From an uncultured Lysobacterales bacterium (GTDB taxonomy: Bacteria; Pseudomonadota; Gammaproteobacteria; Xanthomonadales; Xanthomonadaceae), in assembly GCA_946886865.1 (NCBI GenBank), contig CAMPJI010000010.1, positions 1 through 49,112 of the forward strand: 49,112 nucleotides of DNA, in the 5' to 3' direction. The notes below the pieces were generated by a model that worked only from the letters and a program-made list of their open reading frames with translations, did not search any database and was not told where the DNA came from. Below are positions 1-9,186 of the stretch, piece by piece. Each line of letters starts with the position of its first letter. Position 1 is the first letter of the stretch. Both the position numbers and the translations under genes were made by a program.

Positions 1-5
1 CTCTG

Positions 6-82
6 TGGCGACCCCGACACGATTCGAACGTGTGACCTTCCCCTTAGGAGGGGGATGCTCTATCCAGCTGAGCTACGGGGCC
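6..82 (-). tRNA. tRNA-Arg (anticodon CCT)
   Basis: The reverse complement folds into a full cloverleaf of 77 nt with an encoded CCA end. The acceptor arms are GGCCCCG and CGGGGTC (one G-U pair), the anticodon stem is TCCCC/GGGGA, the loop is CTCCTAA, and the T-arm contains TTCGAAT. The anticodon CCT reads AGG, a rare arginine codon in a high-GC genome. No clear intrinsic terminator follows within the few bases left before the window edge. Positions 83-297, between this gene and the permease stop codon, hold nothing I can recognise. Confidence 0.97.
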
Positions 83-297
83 GTGGCCGGGACGGACCCG
101 GTCAGCCCCGGGATTTTCGCATGGGGGCGGTGTCGGGGGCCAATCGGCCCCGCAATCAAGGCGCCGGGTGGGTGGAGCTGCGGGATACCCACCGCTTCCA
201 TCCGTCAGCCTGGCGTCGCGGCCGGGGCGCAGGACCCGAGGCGGTTTTGGAGGTGCCAAGCGTCCCGGTTGATGGGTATTGCGTTGGTCGACCCCTC

Positions 298-1644
298 CTA
301 CGGCGCTGCGGGGTCGACCAAGGGCGGCCGCCGGAACGCATAGACCACCGCGCCCAAGGCCAGCGCCGCACCGCCCATCAGCAGGTTGCCCACGCTGGCG
401 CTGGCCAGCAGCGCCAGCGACAGGACGATCGCGGCAACAGGAATCAATGGCCCGCCGGGCAGGCGCAGCGCGCCCGGGCGGTCCGGGTGCCGGCGCTGCA
501 GCGCGATCGCCGCGCATGCGGTGGCCACGTAGGCGAACAGCCGCGCGATGACCGACAGCAGCGCCAATTGCACGAACGACCCTGTCAGCGCCAGCAGCAC
601 GGCCAGTGCCGCCTGCAGCACGATCGCCACCACGGGCGTGCGCCAGCGCGGGTGCAGGCGCGCAAGACCGCGCGGCAGGTAGCCGTCCATCGCCAGCGCG
701 TACATGTAGCGCGGCCCGAACAGCATGGTGTTGAAGTTGGTGCCGAGGATCGAGATGGCCGCGCCGACGGTCAGCAGCAGGGCCGCGCCGTTCCCGGCAA
801 ACCCGGCGGCGGCCTCGGCCAGCGGCGTCTCCGACTGTGACAGGGTCGGCAGCGTGCCCTGCGCCACCAGCTGCACCAGCACGTACAGCGCGGTGACCAG
901 CGCGATCATCGCGACCAGCGCGAATGGCACGTCGCGGCGCGGGTCGCGGTACTCGCCGGCCGCGGCCGGGGTGTTCTCGAACCCGGCGTAGGCGAACAGC
1001 AGCAGCAGCGCGGCCTCGCCCAGGCGCGCCGGCTCGTCCAGGGGCAGGCCGTCCAGCCGCACGGCGGACCAGTCCATGTAGGCCAGGCCGACGACCACGA
1101 AGAACAGCAGCGGCAGCAGCTTGGCGATGGTCAGGGCGACGCCCGCTCGCGCCGCGGTGCGAACGCCCACCAGGTTGATCCAGGTGAGCAGGCCGAGCGA
1201 ACCCACCACGATGGCCGCGTGGCCCATCCCGCTGGCCGCCCACGGCCAGAACAGCGACACCGCCAGTGCCAGCCCGTTGCTGAGCGCCGCGGCCACGGTG
1301 ACGCGCGTGATCAGCGTCATCCAGCCGGTGAGGAAGCCCGCGAACGGCCCGAACGCCTCGCGTGCGTACAGGTACGCGCCGCCTGGCTGGTCGAAGTGGC
1401 TCGAGGCCTGCGCGTAGCACAGCACCAGCAGCGTGACCGCCAGACCGGCGGCGAGGATCGCCCACAGGCTGGCCCCGCCCAGCAGCAATGCGGCCGCAGC
1501 CGGCAGCAGGTAGATGCCGCTGCCGACCACGTCGTTGATCGACAGGCCGACGATCTGCCAGCGGCCGACCGCCCGGACCAGCCCGGTGGCCGGGTCGACT
1601 CCGGCGGGAACCCGATGTGCGGGCGACGCGGGCGGCTTTGACAT
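298..1644 (-). CDS. APC-family amino acid permease
   Basis: 448 residues with about 12 hydrophobic helices and the early glycine-rich segment typical of the amino acid-polyamine-organocation superfamily (VGLSINDVVGSGIYLLPA in the first helix, where the substrate amino group is normally bound). It should be an inner-membrane amino acid transporter; the substrate cannot be read from sequence. A TTG five codons upstream keeps the frame open, but the ATG at 1644 is preceded by AGGAGTCCGC, a good ribosome binding site, so I chose that start. It is transcribed alone on the minus strand, downstream of the two cell-wall enzyme genes. A cationic or neutral amino acid exchanger are both possible. Confidence 0.85.
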   Translation of the reverse strand: MSKPPASPAHRVPAGVDPATGLVRAVGRWQIVGLSINDVVGSGIYLLPAAAALLLGGASLWAILAAGLAVTLLVLCYAQASSHFDQPGGAYLYAREAFGPFAGFLTGWMTLITRVTVAAALSNGLALAVSLFWPWAASGMGHAAIVVGSLGLLTWINLVGVRTAARAGVALTIAKLLPLLFFVVVGLAYMDWSAVRLDGLPLDEPARLGEAALLLLFAYAGFENTPAAAGEYRDPRRDVPFALVAMIALVTALYVLVQLVAQGTLPTLSQSETPLAEAAAGFAGNGAALLLTVGAAISILGTNFNTMLFGPRYMYALAMDGYLPRGLARLHPRWRTPVVAIVLQAALAVLLALTGSFVQLALLSVIARLFAYVATACAAIALQRRHPDRPGALRLPGGPLIPVAAIVLSLALLASASVGNLLMGGAALALGAVVYAFRRPPLVDPAAP

Positions 1645-1692
1645 GCGGACTCCTGGCAATCAGTGAGGGGGCGTTGCGGAATGCGAAGCCGG

Positions 1693-2481
1693 TCAGTCGC
1701 CCGCGGGAGCGGGCAGACCCCAGGCGGCGTGGAACCGGGCGTGCTCGGCCTCGGGTAGCAGCACCAGCAGTGGCCGTGCCGCCGGGTCGAGCCAGGCGAG
1801 CAGCGCCTGCATGTGGTCGGCGTCCATTGCCGTGCAACCGGCGGTGGGCGTGTCGGGTGTCTTCCAGACGTGGGCGAAGATGCAACTGCCGCCCTGCGGC
1901 ACGGCGGCGGTGTTGTGCTCGATCACGAAGCCCTGCACGTAGCGCCCGTCGCCATCCTTGTGCAGGTCGCGACGCATCGGCTCGGTCGATCCCTCGATCG
2001 CGGCGGCACCCACCTCGTCCACGTTCACGATGCGGTTGTAGAGCGTGGAGCCGGGTACGTCGATGCACCAGTCGCCGCCGGTCATCGGCGCGTACGGCAG
2101 GGCGGTGTCGGCGGTCTCGCCGTAACCGAACGCGGTGCCGATCGCGAACACGCCGGCCGGCGCGCGCCCGTCGCCTTCGCGCTTGACCGGTGCACCGGCC
2201 ACGTCGGGATGCCGCCCCAGGCCCCATGCCGCGCCGGATCGACCGATGATGGCAGGCCAGGCGGCGCCCACGGGCTGCCAGCGGTTTCCGCTGCGTTCGT
2301 AGCGGCGCACCGTGGCCTGGCTGGCGTCCCAGCCGGGCGTGGTGACCAGCACCAGCTGGTTCGATCCGGCCGTGGGACGCGGCGATGGCGTGGGCCGCCC
2401 GGCGCACGCGGCAAGCGCAAGAACCGCTGCGGTGATCAACCATCGGGTGCGGATACGGGGGGCGGCGTTCATCGGTCGCAT
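1693..2481 (-). CDS. L,D-transpeptidase-type (YkuD-fold) lipoprotein
   Basis: About 262 residues. The N-terminus has a basic start, a hydrophobic run and a lipobox (LALAAC), so the protein is probably lipid-anchored in the periplasm. The C-terminal half has the YkuD-like catalytic signature: a His in FAHVWK, then TAGCTAM with the catalytic Cys near residue 216. This is the form seen in COG3786-type L,D-transpeptidase-like proteins, and the usual Arg after the Cys is not evident. Such enzymes cross-link peptidoglycan or attach proteins to it through a Cys acyl-enzyme. The frame is open further upstream, but only the ATG at 2481 (or the one at 2472) places the signal peptide correctly. Neither start has a strong ribosome binding site. 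It lies 25 nt downstream of the NlpC/P60 gene on the same strand, probably co-transcribed. Confidence 0.75.
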   Translation of the reverse strand: MRPMNAAPRIRTRWLITAAVLALAACAGRPTPSPRPTAGSNQLVLVTTPGWDASQATVRRYERSGNRWQPVGAAWPAIIGRSGAAWGLGRHPDVAGAPVKREGDGRAPAGVFAIGTAFGYGETADTALPYAPMTGGDWCIDVPGSTLYNRIVNVDEVGAAAIEGSTEPMRRDLHKDGDGRYVQGFVIEHNTAAVPQGGSCIFAHVWKTPDTPTAGCTAMDADHMQALLAWLDPAARPLLVLLPEAEHARFHAAWGLPAPAGD

Positions 2482-2506
2482 GGTCGTGGGCTCGGATGCA
2501 GGCGGG

Positions 2507-3946
2507 TTAGCGGACATCGGCCGGCCGCACGATGGCGGTCGCGCGATCGACGTAGGGCGTGCCGTCATCGAACACCAGTCCGCGCAGCGAGGTCACGACC
2601 ACACCGTTGAGGCCAAGGCGGACGACGTCGCCACCGGTGCCGCGTTGGCCGCCGCCGTGGATGTCATGGATCACGAACGGTTCCCCGTCGGCATGGCCGA
2701 TGACCATCATGACGTGGCCGGGGACGTAGACCAGGTCGCCCACCTCCAGCGCGCCCATTGCGACGTCGCGGCGGACCGCATCGCCAAGTCGGTCGACGGC
2801 GAGCACCGGGCTGCCGGCCTGGTCACCGGTGTTGCGCGGCAGCACCAGCCCCATGCTGGCGTACACCTCCGACACGAAGCCGCTGCAATCGCGCGCGTTG
2901 TAGTCGTGCCCCCAGCCGTAGCGCTCACCGAGGAACTTGAAGGCCTGGCCGATCAGGTGCCGGCGTGTCAGCGGCAACGGTCCATCGGCCGTGTCGGCGC
3001 TGCGGGGCAACAGCGCCGGGTGCAGCACCAGGCGTCCGGCACCATCGCGCACCGGCAGTTCCACCGCATGGCCGCTGGCGGGGTGCTGGCCGTTGAGCGG
3101 GCCCTGCGCCGGCGCGACGGCCAGCGGCACGCGGGTGCCCATGTCGAGCTGGACGGCGGACACCGCCGGCGCCTCGGGGGTGAACGCGGTATGCACCGCC
3201 GCGCCCGTCACCAGGCGGTAGGGCGCCCGTGCGCCGTACGCCAGCACCGTCCCGGCGTCGCCCTCGGCGACGTCGCGGGTATCGATCCATGCCGCGTAGC
3301 GCTGACTGACGACAAACAGCCATCGCCCGTCGCGGCTGGCGTGTGCGATCACCACCGGCGTGCCCGGGAACAGGGCGCTCTCCTGGAAGCGGTCGATGTC
3401 GGTGTCGCCCGGCGTGCTGAACACGCGCTGGTCGGTCGGGAACGTGCGCAACGCCGCGCGGCGCACGACGAGGCCGTACCGCGTGGTCTGGCGGGCCGGG
3501 ATCGTGTCCAGCGCGAGGGCGTCGATCAGGCGGTCGAGCGACCGCGGTGCCAGCCGGCGACCGGACGCATCGAAGCGCGCCGCGGCCGGTCGGCGCGAGA
3601 CCGCCTCGATCCAACCGCGCACCTGTGCGCCCTGCAGCTCGGGGCCCAGCGCGGCCAACGCGTGCATTGAGGGGTCTTCGCGCAGCAGGCGCGCGTTCTG
3701 GCGGGCGATCGCATCGGGCGTGGCGAGGGGCCGGTCGGCCTCCGGCGCGCGTCCGATCCAGTACGCCGCGGTCCAGCGCGCCGCGTCGTCCATACCGGCA
3801 ATCGTCGGTACGGCACGGGTCGCGTCGGAGCGTGCCGGCGAGCCCGCCGCGGCGCCCGCGAAGACCAGCAGGGCCAGCACCGAGGCCAGGATGCACGGGG
3901 CGGCAATGCGGCGGGAAAGGCGGTGGACGGCAACGGCGTCAGGCAT
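2507..3946 (-). CDS. SH3-domain NlpC/P60 peptidoglycan endopeptidase
   Basis: About 479 residues, with a signal peptide (RRIAAPC then a long hydrophobic stretch ending near AGS). A mid region resembles the N-terminal stabilising domain plus two bacterial SH3 domains of multi-domain NlpC/P60 enzymes. The C-terminal peptidase domain has the catalytic Cys near residue 354 in RDCSGFVSEVY and a His in GHVMMVIG, followed by HDIHG. These enzymes cut peptide stems of peptidoglycan, usually gamma-D-Glu to diamino acid bonds. The longest frame begins at 4054, but that start lies inside tRNA-Ala and after its terminator, so I used the ATG at 3946; ATGs at 3958 and 3967 are alternatives. It is followed closely by the L,D-transpeptidase-like gene, giving a two-gene cell-wall unit. 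Confidence 0.8.
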   Translation of the reverse strand: MPDAVAVHRLSRRIAAPCILASVLALLVFAGAAAGSPARSDATRAVPTIAGMDDAARWTAAYWIGRAPEADRPLATPDAIARQNARLLREDPSMHALAALGPELQGAQVRGWIEAVSRRPAAARFDASGRRLAPRSLDRLIDALALDTIPARQTTRYGLVVRRAALRTFPTDQRVFSTPGDTDIDRFQESALFPGTPVVIAHASRDGRWLFVVSQRYAAWIDTRDVAEGDAGTVLAYGARAPYRLVTGAAVHTAFTPEAPAVSAVQLDMGTRVPLAVAPAQGPLNGQHPASGHAVELPVRDGAGRLVLHPALLPRSADTADGPLPLTRRHLIGQAFKFLGERYGWGHDYNARDCSGFVSEVYASMGLVLPRNTGDQAGSPVLAVDRLGDAVRRDVAMGALEVGDLVYVPGHVMMVIGHADGEPFVIHDIHGGGQRGTGGDVVRLGLNGVVVTSLRGLVFDDGTPYVDRATAIVRPADVR

Positions 3947-3970
3947 GCGGTCGAGCATAGCGCGCATACG

Positions 3971-4001
3971 AAAAGCCCCGGCGTCTGCGCGACGCCGGGG
4001 C
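3971..4001 (-). terminator. intrinsic terminator after tRNA-Ala
   Basis: A perfect 11-bp stem (arms 3975-3985 and 3991-4001, GACGCCGGGGC and its complement) with a 5-nt loop. On the minus strand it is followed by TTTT. It lies 14 nt past the tRNA-Ala 3' end and just before the start of the NlpC/P60 gene, so it separates the two transcripts. Confidence 0.85.
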
Positions 4002-4015
4002 CTCCGGTATTCGAT

Positions 4016-4091
<76 letters not shown>

Positions 4092-4243
4092 ACGTGGGCT
4101 GGGATTCTAGCGGCCACTCCGCGGTGGCGCCAGCCCGGCCCGGGCGGTGGGTGCCGGTGCAGCTTCAACCGCAGTCGGCGGGTGGGTGCGTGGACCGGGT
4201 GCCGATTGCCGCCGAAGCCGCTCCGTGTACACGTGTGGCGGGG

Positions 4244-5347
4244 CTAGCGTTGCAGCAACGGGGCCAGCTGCGGCTCCAGCGTCTCCCGCCGCCATCCGGC
4301 GAGCGCATCGGGCCACTCGCCCTGGTCCAGCAGCGCTTCCAGCCATCGGCGCGAGGCGAGCACGCCGTCCGGCAGTCCCAATTCGGCACTGCGGGCGGCG
4401 ACGGCGTCCTGGAGCTGCCGCAGCGCCTGCTTGTCGCGGCGCTCCGACACGCTGGCGTCCGGTGCGTCCACCTCGTCGGCCAATGGCGTCTGCAGCGCAG
4501 ACCAGATCGCGTCGGCCAGCTTGCGCGGGGCCTTGGGGTGCGCGTCCAGCTGCGCCTGCAATGCGGCGATATCCGCGGGAGGCACGCGCGCGATCGCAGT
4601 CGCCAGCTCGTTGTCGAGGATCCAGGTGCGCGGGCGGTCGTTGTCGCGCGCGTACCGGTCGCGCCAGCGCAACAGGCGGACCAGTCGCCGCTGCGCACCC
4701 AGGTCGAGGAACTGCGCGCTGCGCAGCGAGAGGTGCGGCCAGCGCTCGACATCGTCGCTGTCGGCATTGGCGAGGATGCGCTCCGCATCCTCGGCCAGCC
4801 ACGCGCGCCGGCCGAGGCGGTCCAGGTCGGCCTCCAGCACGTCGTGCAGCTCGAACAGATGGCGCACGTCGTCGGCGGCGTACTCCAGCTGGGACGGCGA
4901 CAGCGGCCGCCGCATCCAGTCCGAACGCGTCTCGCCCTTCGCCAGCGCGATGCCGGTGACGCTCTCGACCAGACGCTGGTAGCCCATGCCGCCGGCGATA
5001 CCGGCCAGGGCCGCCGCCAACTGTGTGTCGAACAACGGCCGCGGCACCGCATCGCAGGCGTGCTTGAAGGCGACCAGGTCCTCGCTGGGGCTGTGCATCA
5101 CCTTGAGCACGCGGGTGTCCGTCAGCACAGTGGCCAGCGCGTCGGCCATGCCCGGGACCAGCGGGTCGACCAGCAGGATGTCGAGTCCGTCACCGGTTTC
5201 GATCGAAATCTGCACCAGCGCCAGTTGCGGCCAGTACGTGCGCTCACGGATGAACTCGGTATCCAGCCCGATGCGGGCGGGCGGCGTCGCGAAGCGCGCC
5301 ACGAGGTCGGCGGGGTCTTGGATCCAGCGTGGCACGGGAGGGGGCAC
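4244..5347 (-). CDS. rnd: ribonuclease D
   Basis: 367 residues, close to the 375 of E. coli RNase D. The three exonuclease motifs of the DEDD family are visible: DTEF at residues 29-32, HSPSEDL near 86, and YAADDV in the third motif. An HRDC-like helical C-terminal region follows. The enzyme trims 3' ends of tRNA and other stable RNA precursors. The start is a GTG at 5347, with another GTG at 5335. Neither has a clear ribosome binding site, so the N-terminus may be four residues shorter. The gene is transcribed towards tRNA-Ala and divergently from the lipoprotein gene at 5494. Positions 4092-4243 show nothing further. Confidence 0.93.
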   Translation of the reverse strand: MPPPVPRWIQDPADLVARFATPPARIGLDTEFIRERTYWPQLALVQISIETGDGLDILLVDPLVPGMADALATVLTDTRVLKVMHSPSEDLVAFKHACDAVPRPLFDTQLAAALAGIAGGMGYQRLVESVTGIALAKGETRSDWMRRPLSPSQLEYAADDVRHLFELHDVLEADLDRLGRRAWLAEDAERILANADSDDVERWPHLSLRSAQFLDLGAQRRLVRLLRWRDRYARDNDRPRTWILDNELATAIARVPPADIAALQAQLDAHPKAPRKLADAIWSALQTPLADEVDAPDASVSERRDKQALRQLQDAVAARSAELGLPDGVLASRRWLEALLDQGEWPDALAGWRRETLEPQLAPLLQR

Positions 5348-5493
5348 CGGGGTTCACGGGCAGGTTGCCGGGGCGGGCGACAATAGCCTACTTTCGCCGG
5401 GCCGGCCGACCGGCGGCGCCGGTCACGGGGCGGTCCACGCACGGTGGTCCGGCACGCCGCGCGGTGCATCAGGCCCAGTTCTCCGGAGGACGT

Positions 5494-7359
5494 TTGCGCC
5501 CATCCCCCACTGCCATCGTCTGGATGGGCCTCGCGCTGGCGGTGCTGATGGCCGGCTGTGGGCGTGACGGCAACGGCCAGGGCGATCCCGTGCAGGCGCC
5601 GGAGGCCGCGCAGTCGCAGGTGCGAGCGCCGATCGTCACGATCAGCGCGGATCAGGCGGTCTCGCCCGTGGCGCCGTGGCCACTGCCGCCGGTGGCGGTC
5701 GCTGACGGCGGTGTCGATGCGCTGCGGACGCAGGCGGCCGAAGCGCTGGATGCCGGACGCCTGTTCGACGACGCGCAATCGGCCCTGCCGTTGTATGTGG
5801 CGCTCGCGCGCCACGACCCGGACGACCTGGAGGCCAAGGCGGGCCTGGAGCGCGCCCTCGCGGCGCTGGTGGCGCGCGGCGATGCGGCGCTGGGTGCGAT
5901 CGACCGCAATCCCGCCGCGTTGCGCACCGCGCACGAGATCGGGGCGGTCGCGCGCACCGTGGCACCCGATCACGTGCCGGTGGTGCGCTACCTGTCCCGG
6001 CTGGACACCGTCGACCAGGCCCAGCGCGCCAACCGGCTGGGAGAGGAGGCGCTCAATGACGGCCGCATCGGTGAGGACGGGCAGGCCGGTGCGCTGACTC
6101 GCTTTCGTGAGGCACTGGAGCTGCGGCCCGGCGATGTGCGCGCGATGCAGGGCATCGCGGCGTCGGAAAGCGCGTTGATCCGCCGCGCGGAAGTGGCGGC
6201 CGAAGACGATGATTTCGCCGGCGCCGAGCGATGGCTGCAGGCGGCGGCCAAGGTGCGGCCCGACTTCGAGACGGTTCCGCATGCACGCGACCGCATCGAA
6301 CGTCTACGCGCGGCGCGGATCGGCGACCTGAGGGACACGGGGTTGGCGGCGCTCGGGCGGGAGGATGGGCTGGGCGATGCACGCGAGGCGCTCGCCGAGC
6401 TCCTGCGCATTGCGCCGCCGGGCGACCCGGCCGCGGTCCTCTTGCGTACCCGCATCGACCTCGCGACGCATTACGGCCTGTTCCGTCCCGGGCAGGCCTT
6501 TACCGATGCGCTGCGCAATGGCGGCCGTGGGCCGGAGCTGGTCGTGATCCCGCATGGCGCCTTCAGGATGGGGGCCGCCGATGCGGAAGCCGATGCGACG
6601 GACGCCGAGCGGCCTGCGCGCAATATCCGCTTCCCCCGTGGCCTGGCGGTGGCCCGGCATGAAGTCACGGTGGGCGAGTTCGGGCGGTTCGTCGCCGCCA
6701 GTGGGTACGAGCCGCGCGCCACGCGTCGCGGCTATTCCACCGCCTACGACGAGCGCAGTGGCAACCTGGTCCGGCGCAGCAACGTGGATTGGCGCAGCGA
6801 TTACACCGGCGACCGTGCCGACCCGTCGATGCCGGTCATCCACGTCAGCGCGCAGGATGCGATGGCGTACGCCGACTGGCTTTCCGAGCAGACGGGCGAG
6901 CGCTACCGGCTGCCCAGCGAGGCCGAGTTCGAGTACGCGTTGCGGGCGGGCAGTACGTCGCGGTTCCCGTGGGGCGAAGGCGCGCCGCCCGATCGCACCG
7001 GCAACTTCACCGGTGCGCTGGACCGCTCACCGAGCGGACGGGGTTGGCGGAACGCCTTCGAGGGCTACGGCGACGGCGCGTGGGGACCGGCGAAGGTGGA
7101 GTCCTACCGCCCGGGTGCATTCGGCCTTCACGACATGGCCGGCAATGTCAGCGAGTGGGTCGCCGACTGCTGGCACGACTCCTACCGGCGCGCGCCGGAT
7201 GACGGCCAGGCATGGGTCAATCCGGGCTGCCGCACGCGCGTGGTGAGGGGCGGATCATGGGCGAGTTCACCGGCGCAGACGCGTTCGGCGTGGCGGGTGG
7301 CCAGTCCGGCCGACACGACCAATGCCCGCGTGGGATTCCGTGTGGTCCGCGAGATCTGA
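5494..7359 (+). CDS. lipoprotein with repeat region and FGE/SUMF1-like domain
   Basis: About 621 residues. The start is a TTG at 5494 with GGAGG four bases upstream; this puts a lipoprotein signal with lipobox LMAGC at the extreme N-terminus, so the much longer open frame is not the protein. A helical, Ala- and Leu-rich region of TPR-like spacing fills roughly residues 60-340. The C-terminal ~270 residues match the sulfatase-modifying-factor fold: MGAADAE, a VTVGEFGRFV segment, a YRLPSEAEFEYA segment, GNVSEWVAD, RVVRGGSW and GFRVV. In true formylglycine-generating enzymes the segment after GGSW carries the copper-binding/catalytic cysteines. Here it reads ASSPAQTRSAWR, with none. It is therefore probably a binding or structural member of the family, not an oxidase. 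The M48 protease gene follows after 76 nt. Confidence 0.82.
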   Translation: MRPSPTAIVWMGLALAVLMAGCGRDGNGQGDPVQAPEAAQSQVRAPIVTISADQAVSPVAPWPLPPVAVADGGVDALRTQAAEALDAGRLFDDAQSALPLYVALARHDPDDLEAKAGLERALAALVARGDAALGAIDRNPAALRTAHEIGAVARTVAPDHVPVVRYLSRLDTVDQAQRANRLGEEALNDGRIGEDGQAGALTRFREALELRPGDVRAMQGIAASESALIRRAEVAAEDDDFAGAERWLQAAAKVRPDFETVPHARDRIERLRAARIGDLRDTGLAALGREDGLGDAREALAELLRIAPPGDPAAVLLRTRIDLATHYGLFRPGQAFTDALRNGGRGPELVVIPHGAFRMGAADAEADATDAERPARNIRFPRGLAVARHEVTVGEFGRFVAASGYEPRATRRGYSTAYDERSGNLVRRSNVDWRSDYTGDRADPSMPVIHVSAQDAMAYADWLSEQTGERYRLPSEAEFEYALRAGSTSRFPWGEGAPPDRTGNFTGALDRSPSGRGWRNAFEGYGDGAWGPAKVESYRPGAFGLHDMAGNVSEWVADCWHDSYRRAPDDGQAWVNPGCRTRVVRGGSWASSPAQTRSAWRVASPADTTNARVGFRVVREI

Positions 7360-7435
7360 CACCGCGTTGTCGGGCGGTCTTCTGCGGCGCGACGGCACGG
7401 CGGCCGGATATCAACCATTTGACGAGGGCGGTGCG

Positions 7436-8347
7436 ATGAGGATCGGATCGGTGGGGAGGCAGGCGCCGGCAGGTGGGCGCCGCCGGGGCTTTGGTGGCAT
7501 GCGCTGGTGGATCCTCATCCTGTTCGCGGGGTATGCGGCGTGGTCGTGGTTCGGCAACGCCAAGGTCGACCCCTACACCGGCGAGAAGGCGCGCTACGGC
7601 GCCACGCCGGAAGAGGAGGTGCAGTTGGGCGCCCAGGCCTTCGACCAGGTGCTGGGCGATGCGCAGGCGCAGGGCGCGCTGATGCCGGCCGACGCACAGG
7701 TCAGCCAGCAGGTGCGCGAGATCGCACAGCGGCTGGTGGAGCGCGTACCTGAAGTCACGGCCGAGCTGGCCGCGCTGCACCAGCAGCCGGCACCGACCGA
7801 CTACCAGTCGTTCCAGTGGGACGTGGCGGTCATCCAGTCCGACCAGGCCAACGCGTTCTGCCTGCCGGGCGGAAAGATGGCGGTCTACACCGGCCTGCTG
7901 CCGGTCGTGGAGAACGAGCACGGCATGGCAGTGGTCATGGGCCACGAGATCGCCCACGCACTGCTGCGCCATGGCAGTCAGCGCATGGCGCAGCAGAAGC
8001 TGGTGCAGATGGGCCAGGTCGCGGCCGGCATGGCGGTGGGCGGGATGGACCCGCAACAGCAGCAGGCGGTGATGGCGGCGCTGGGTGCGGGCGCGCAGTA
8101 CGGGTTCGTGCTGCCTTACGGCCGCAGCCACGAAACGCAGGCCGATGAAGTCGGGCTGATGCTGGCCGCCGCCGCGTGCTACGACCCCAACGAAGCGGTG
8201 CCGCTGTGGGAGCGCATGGGGCAGATCGGCGGTGGCGAACGTCCGCCCGAGTTCGCATCCACGCATCCCGACCCCGCCAACCGCATGCAGACGCTGCAAT
8301 CGCTGATACCGCAGGCGGAGCAGTTCCGGGAAAAGTACTGCCGGTGA
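7436..8347 (+). CDS. M48 family zinc metalloprotease (LoiP/YggG-like)
   Basis: 303 residues. One hydrophobic helix near the N-terminus (RWWILILFAGYAAWSWF) should anchor the protein in the inner membrane with the catalytic part in the periplasm. The zinc site HEIAH is at residues 170-174 and the third ligand is probably the Glu in SHETQADEVG. It resembles single-domain M48 proteases such as LoiP rather than HtpX, which has several helices and is also encoded in this window. The start at 7436 has a GAGGGCGG ribosome binding site, and the in-frame codons upstream overlap the previous gene. The previous gene is 76 nt upstream on the same strand, and the SDR gene is convergent. Confidence 0.87.
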   Translation: MRIGSVGRQAPAGGRRRGFGGMRWWILILFAGYAAWSWFGNAKVDPYTGEKARYGATPEEEVQLGAQAFDQVLGDAQAQGALMPADAQVSQQVREIAQRLVERVPEVTAELAALHQQPAPTDYQSFQWDVAVIQSDQANAFCLPGGKMAVYTGLLPVVENEHGMAVVMGHEIAHALLRHGSQRMAQQKLVQMGQVAAGMAVGGMDPQQQQAVMAALGAGAQYGFVLPYGRSHETQADEVGLMLAAAACYDPNEAVPLWERMGQIGGGERPPEFASTHPDPANRMQTLQSLIPQAEQFREKYCR

Positions 8348-8406
8348 GCGGCTGAGGGCCGTAGCAGGCAGATGGGACTCCGGCGCGTGGCCGCGGTCCC
8401 GGCCGC

Positions 8407-9186
8407 TCAGAAGCTCATGAACAGGCCGCCGTTGACCGGCAGGTTGGCGCCGGTGATGAAGCCGGCATCCTCCGCGGTCAGGAACGTCACCGCGCGCGCG
8501 ATTTCGTGGGGCCGGCCGAGCCGTCCCACGGGCACGGACTCGACGATGCGCTCTCGCACCGCGTCGGGCACCGCCATGACCATGGCGGTTTCGCAGTAGC
8601 CGGGGGACACGGAGTTCACGGTGACGCCCTTGCGGGCGACCTCGCGGGCCAGTGCCATGGTGAATCCGTGCATGCCGGCCTTGGCCGCCGCGTAGTTGGT
8701 CTGTCCGAATTGCCCCGTCTGTCCGTTGACCGAACTGATGTTGACGATGCGTCCGAAGCCACGGGCCACCATGCCGGTGACCGCGTGCCGGCAGAGGTTG
8801 AACACGCCGTCGAGGTTGACCCGCAGCACGTCGTCCCACTGCGAGGGCGCCATGTTCGCCAAGCGGGTGTCCCGGGTGATGCCGGCGGCGTTGACAAGGA
8901 TGTCGATGCCGCCGGACTCGCGTTCGACACGCTCGACCAGCGACCCGCACGCGGCGAAGTCCCCGACGTCGGCGGTTTCCAGTTGCACGTCCAGGTCCCG
9001 GGTGTGGTCACGGAAACGGGCCAGGCGTTCGCCCTCCACGGCGAGGTCGACCGCCACGACGCGGTGCCCCTGATGCGCGAGCGCCCTGCAGATTTCGCTG
9101 CCCAACCCGCCGACGCCGCCGCTGACCATCGCCACGCGCTGCGCGGTCCGCTGCGCGGTCCCCGCGACCACATCCACCGCCGCCAT
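8407..9186 (-). CDS. SDR family acetoacetyl-CoA reductase-like protein
   Basis: 259 residues with the short-chain dehydrogenase signature: a glycine-rich nucleotide motif (SGGVGGLGSE), NAAG, and the catalytic Tyr-Lys in NYAAAKAG preceded by Ser in ISSVNGQ. The ISSVNGQTGQFGQTNYAAAK segment closely parallels the phbB-type reductase encoded 675 nt away. It probably reduces 3-ketoacyl-CoA to the (R)-3-hydroxyacyl form for PHB, or is a paralogue with a different chain-length preference. The start ATG at 9186 overlaps the phaR stop codon by one base (TGATG), so translation is coupled to phaR. In-frame upstream codons lie inside phaR and were rejected. Confidence 0.83.
   Translation of the reverse strand: MAAVDVVAGTAQRTAQRVAMVSGGVGGLGSEICRALAHQGHRVVAVDLAVEGERLARFRDHTRDLDVQLETADVGDFAACGSLVERVERESGGIDILVNAAGITRDTRLANMAPSQWDDVLRVNLDGVFNLCRHAVTGMVARGFGRIVNISSVNGQTGQFGQTNYAAAKAGMHGFTMALAREVARKGVTVNSVSPGYCETAMVMAVPDAVRERIVESVPVGRLGRPHEIARAVTFLTAEDAGFITGANLPVNGGLFMSF

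Noticed and set aside
44..2443. Open frame of 799 codons on the minus strand
   Set aside because: Shadow of the permease and L,D-transpeptidase genes in another frame; it also runs into tRNA-Arg.
8345..8409. Inverted repeat TGAGCGGC/GCCGCTCA between the M48 and SDR genes as a terminator
   Set aside because: The loop is about 50 nt and there is no U-tract; both arms include stop codons, so it may be chance.
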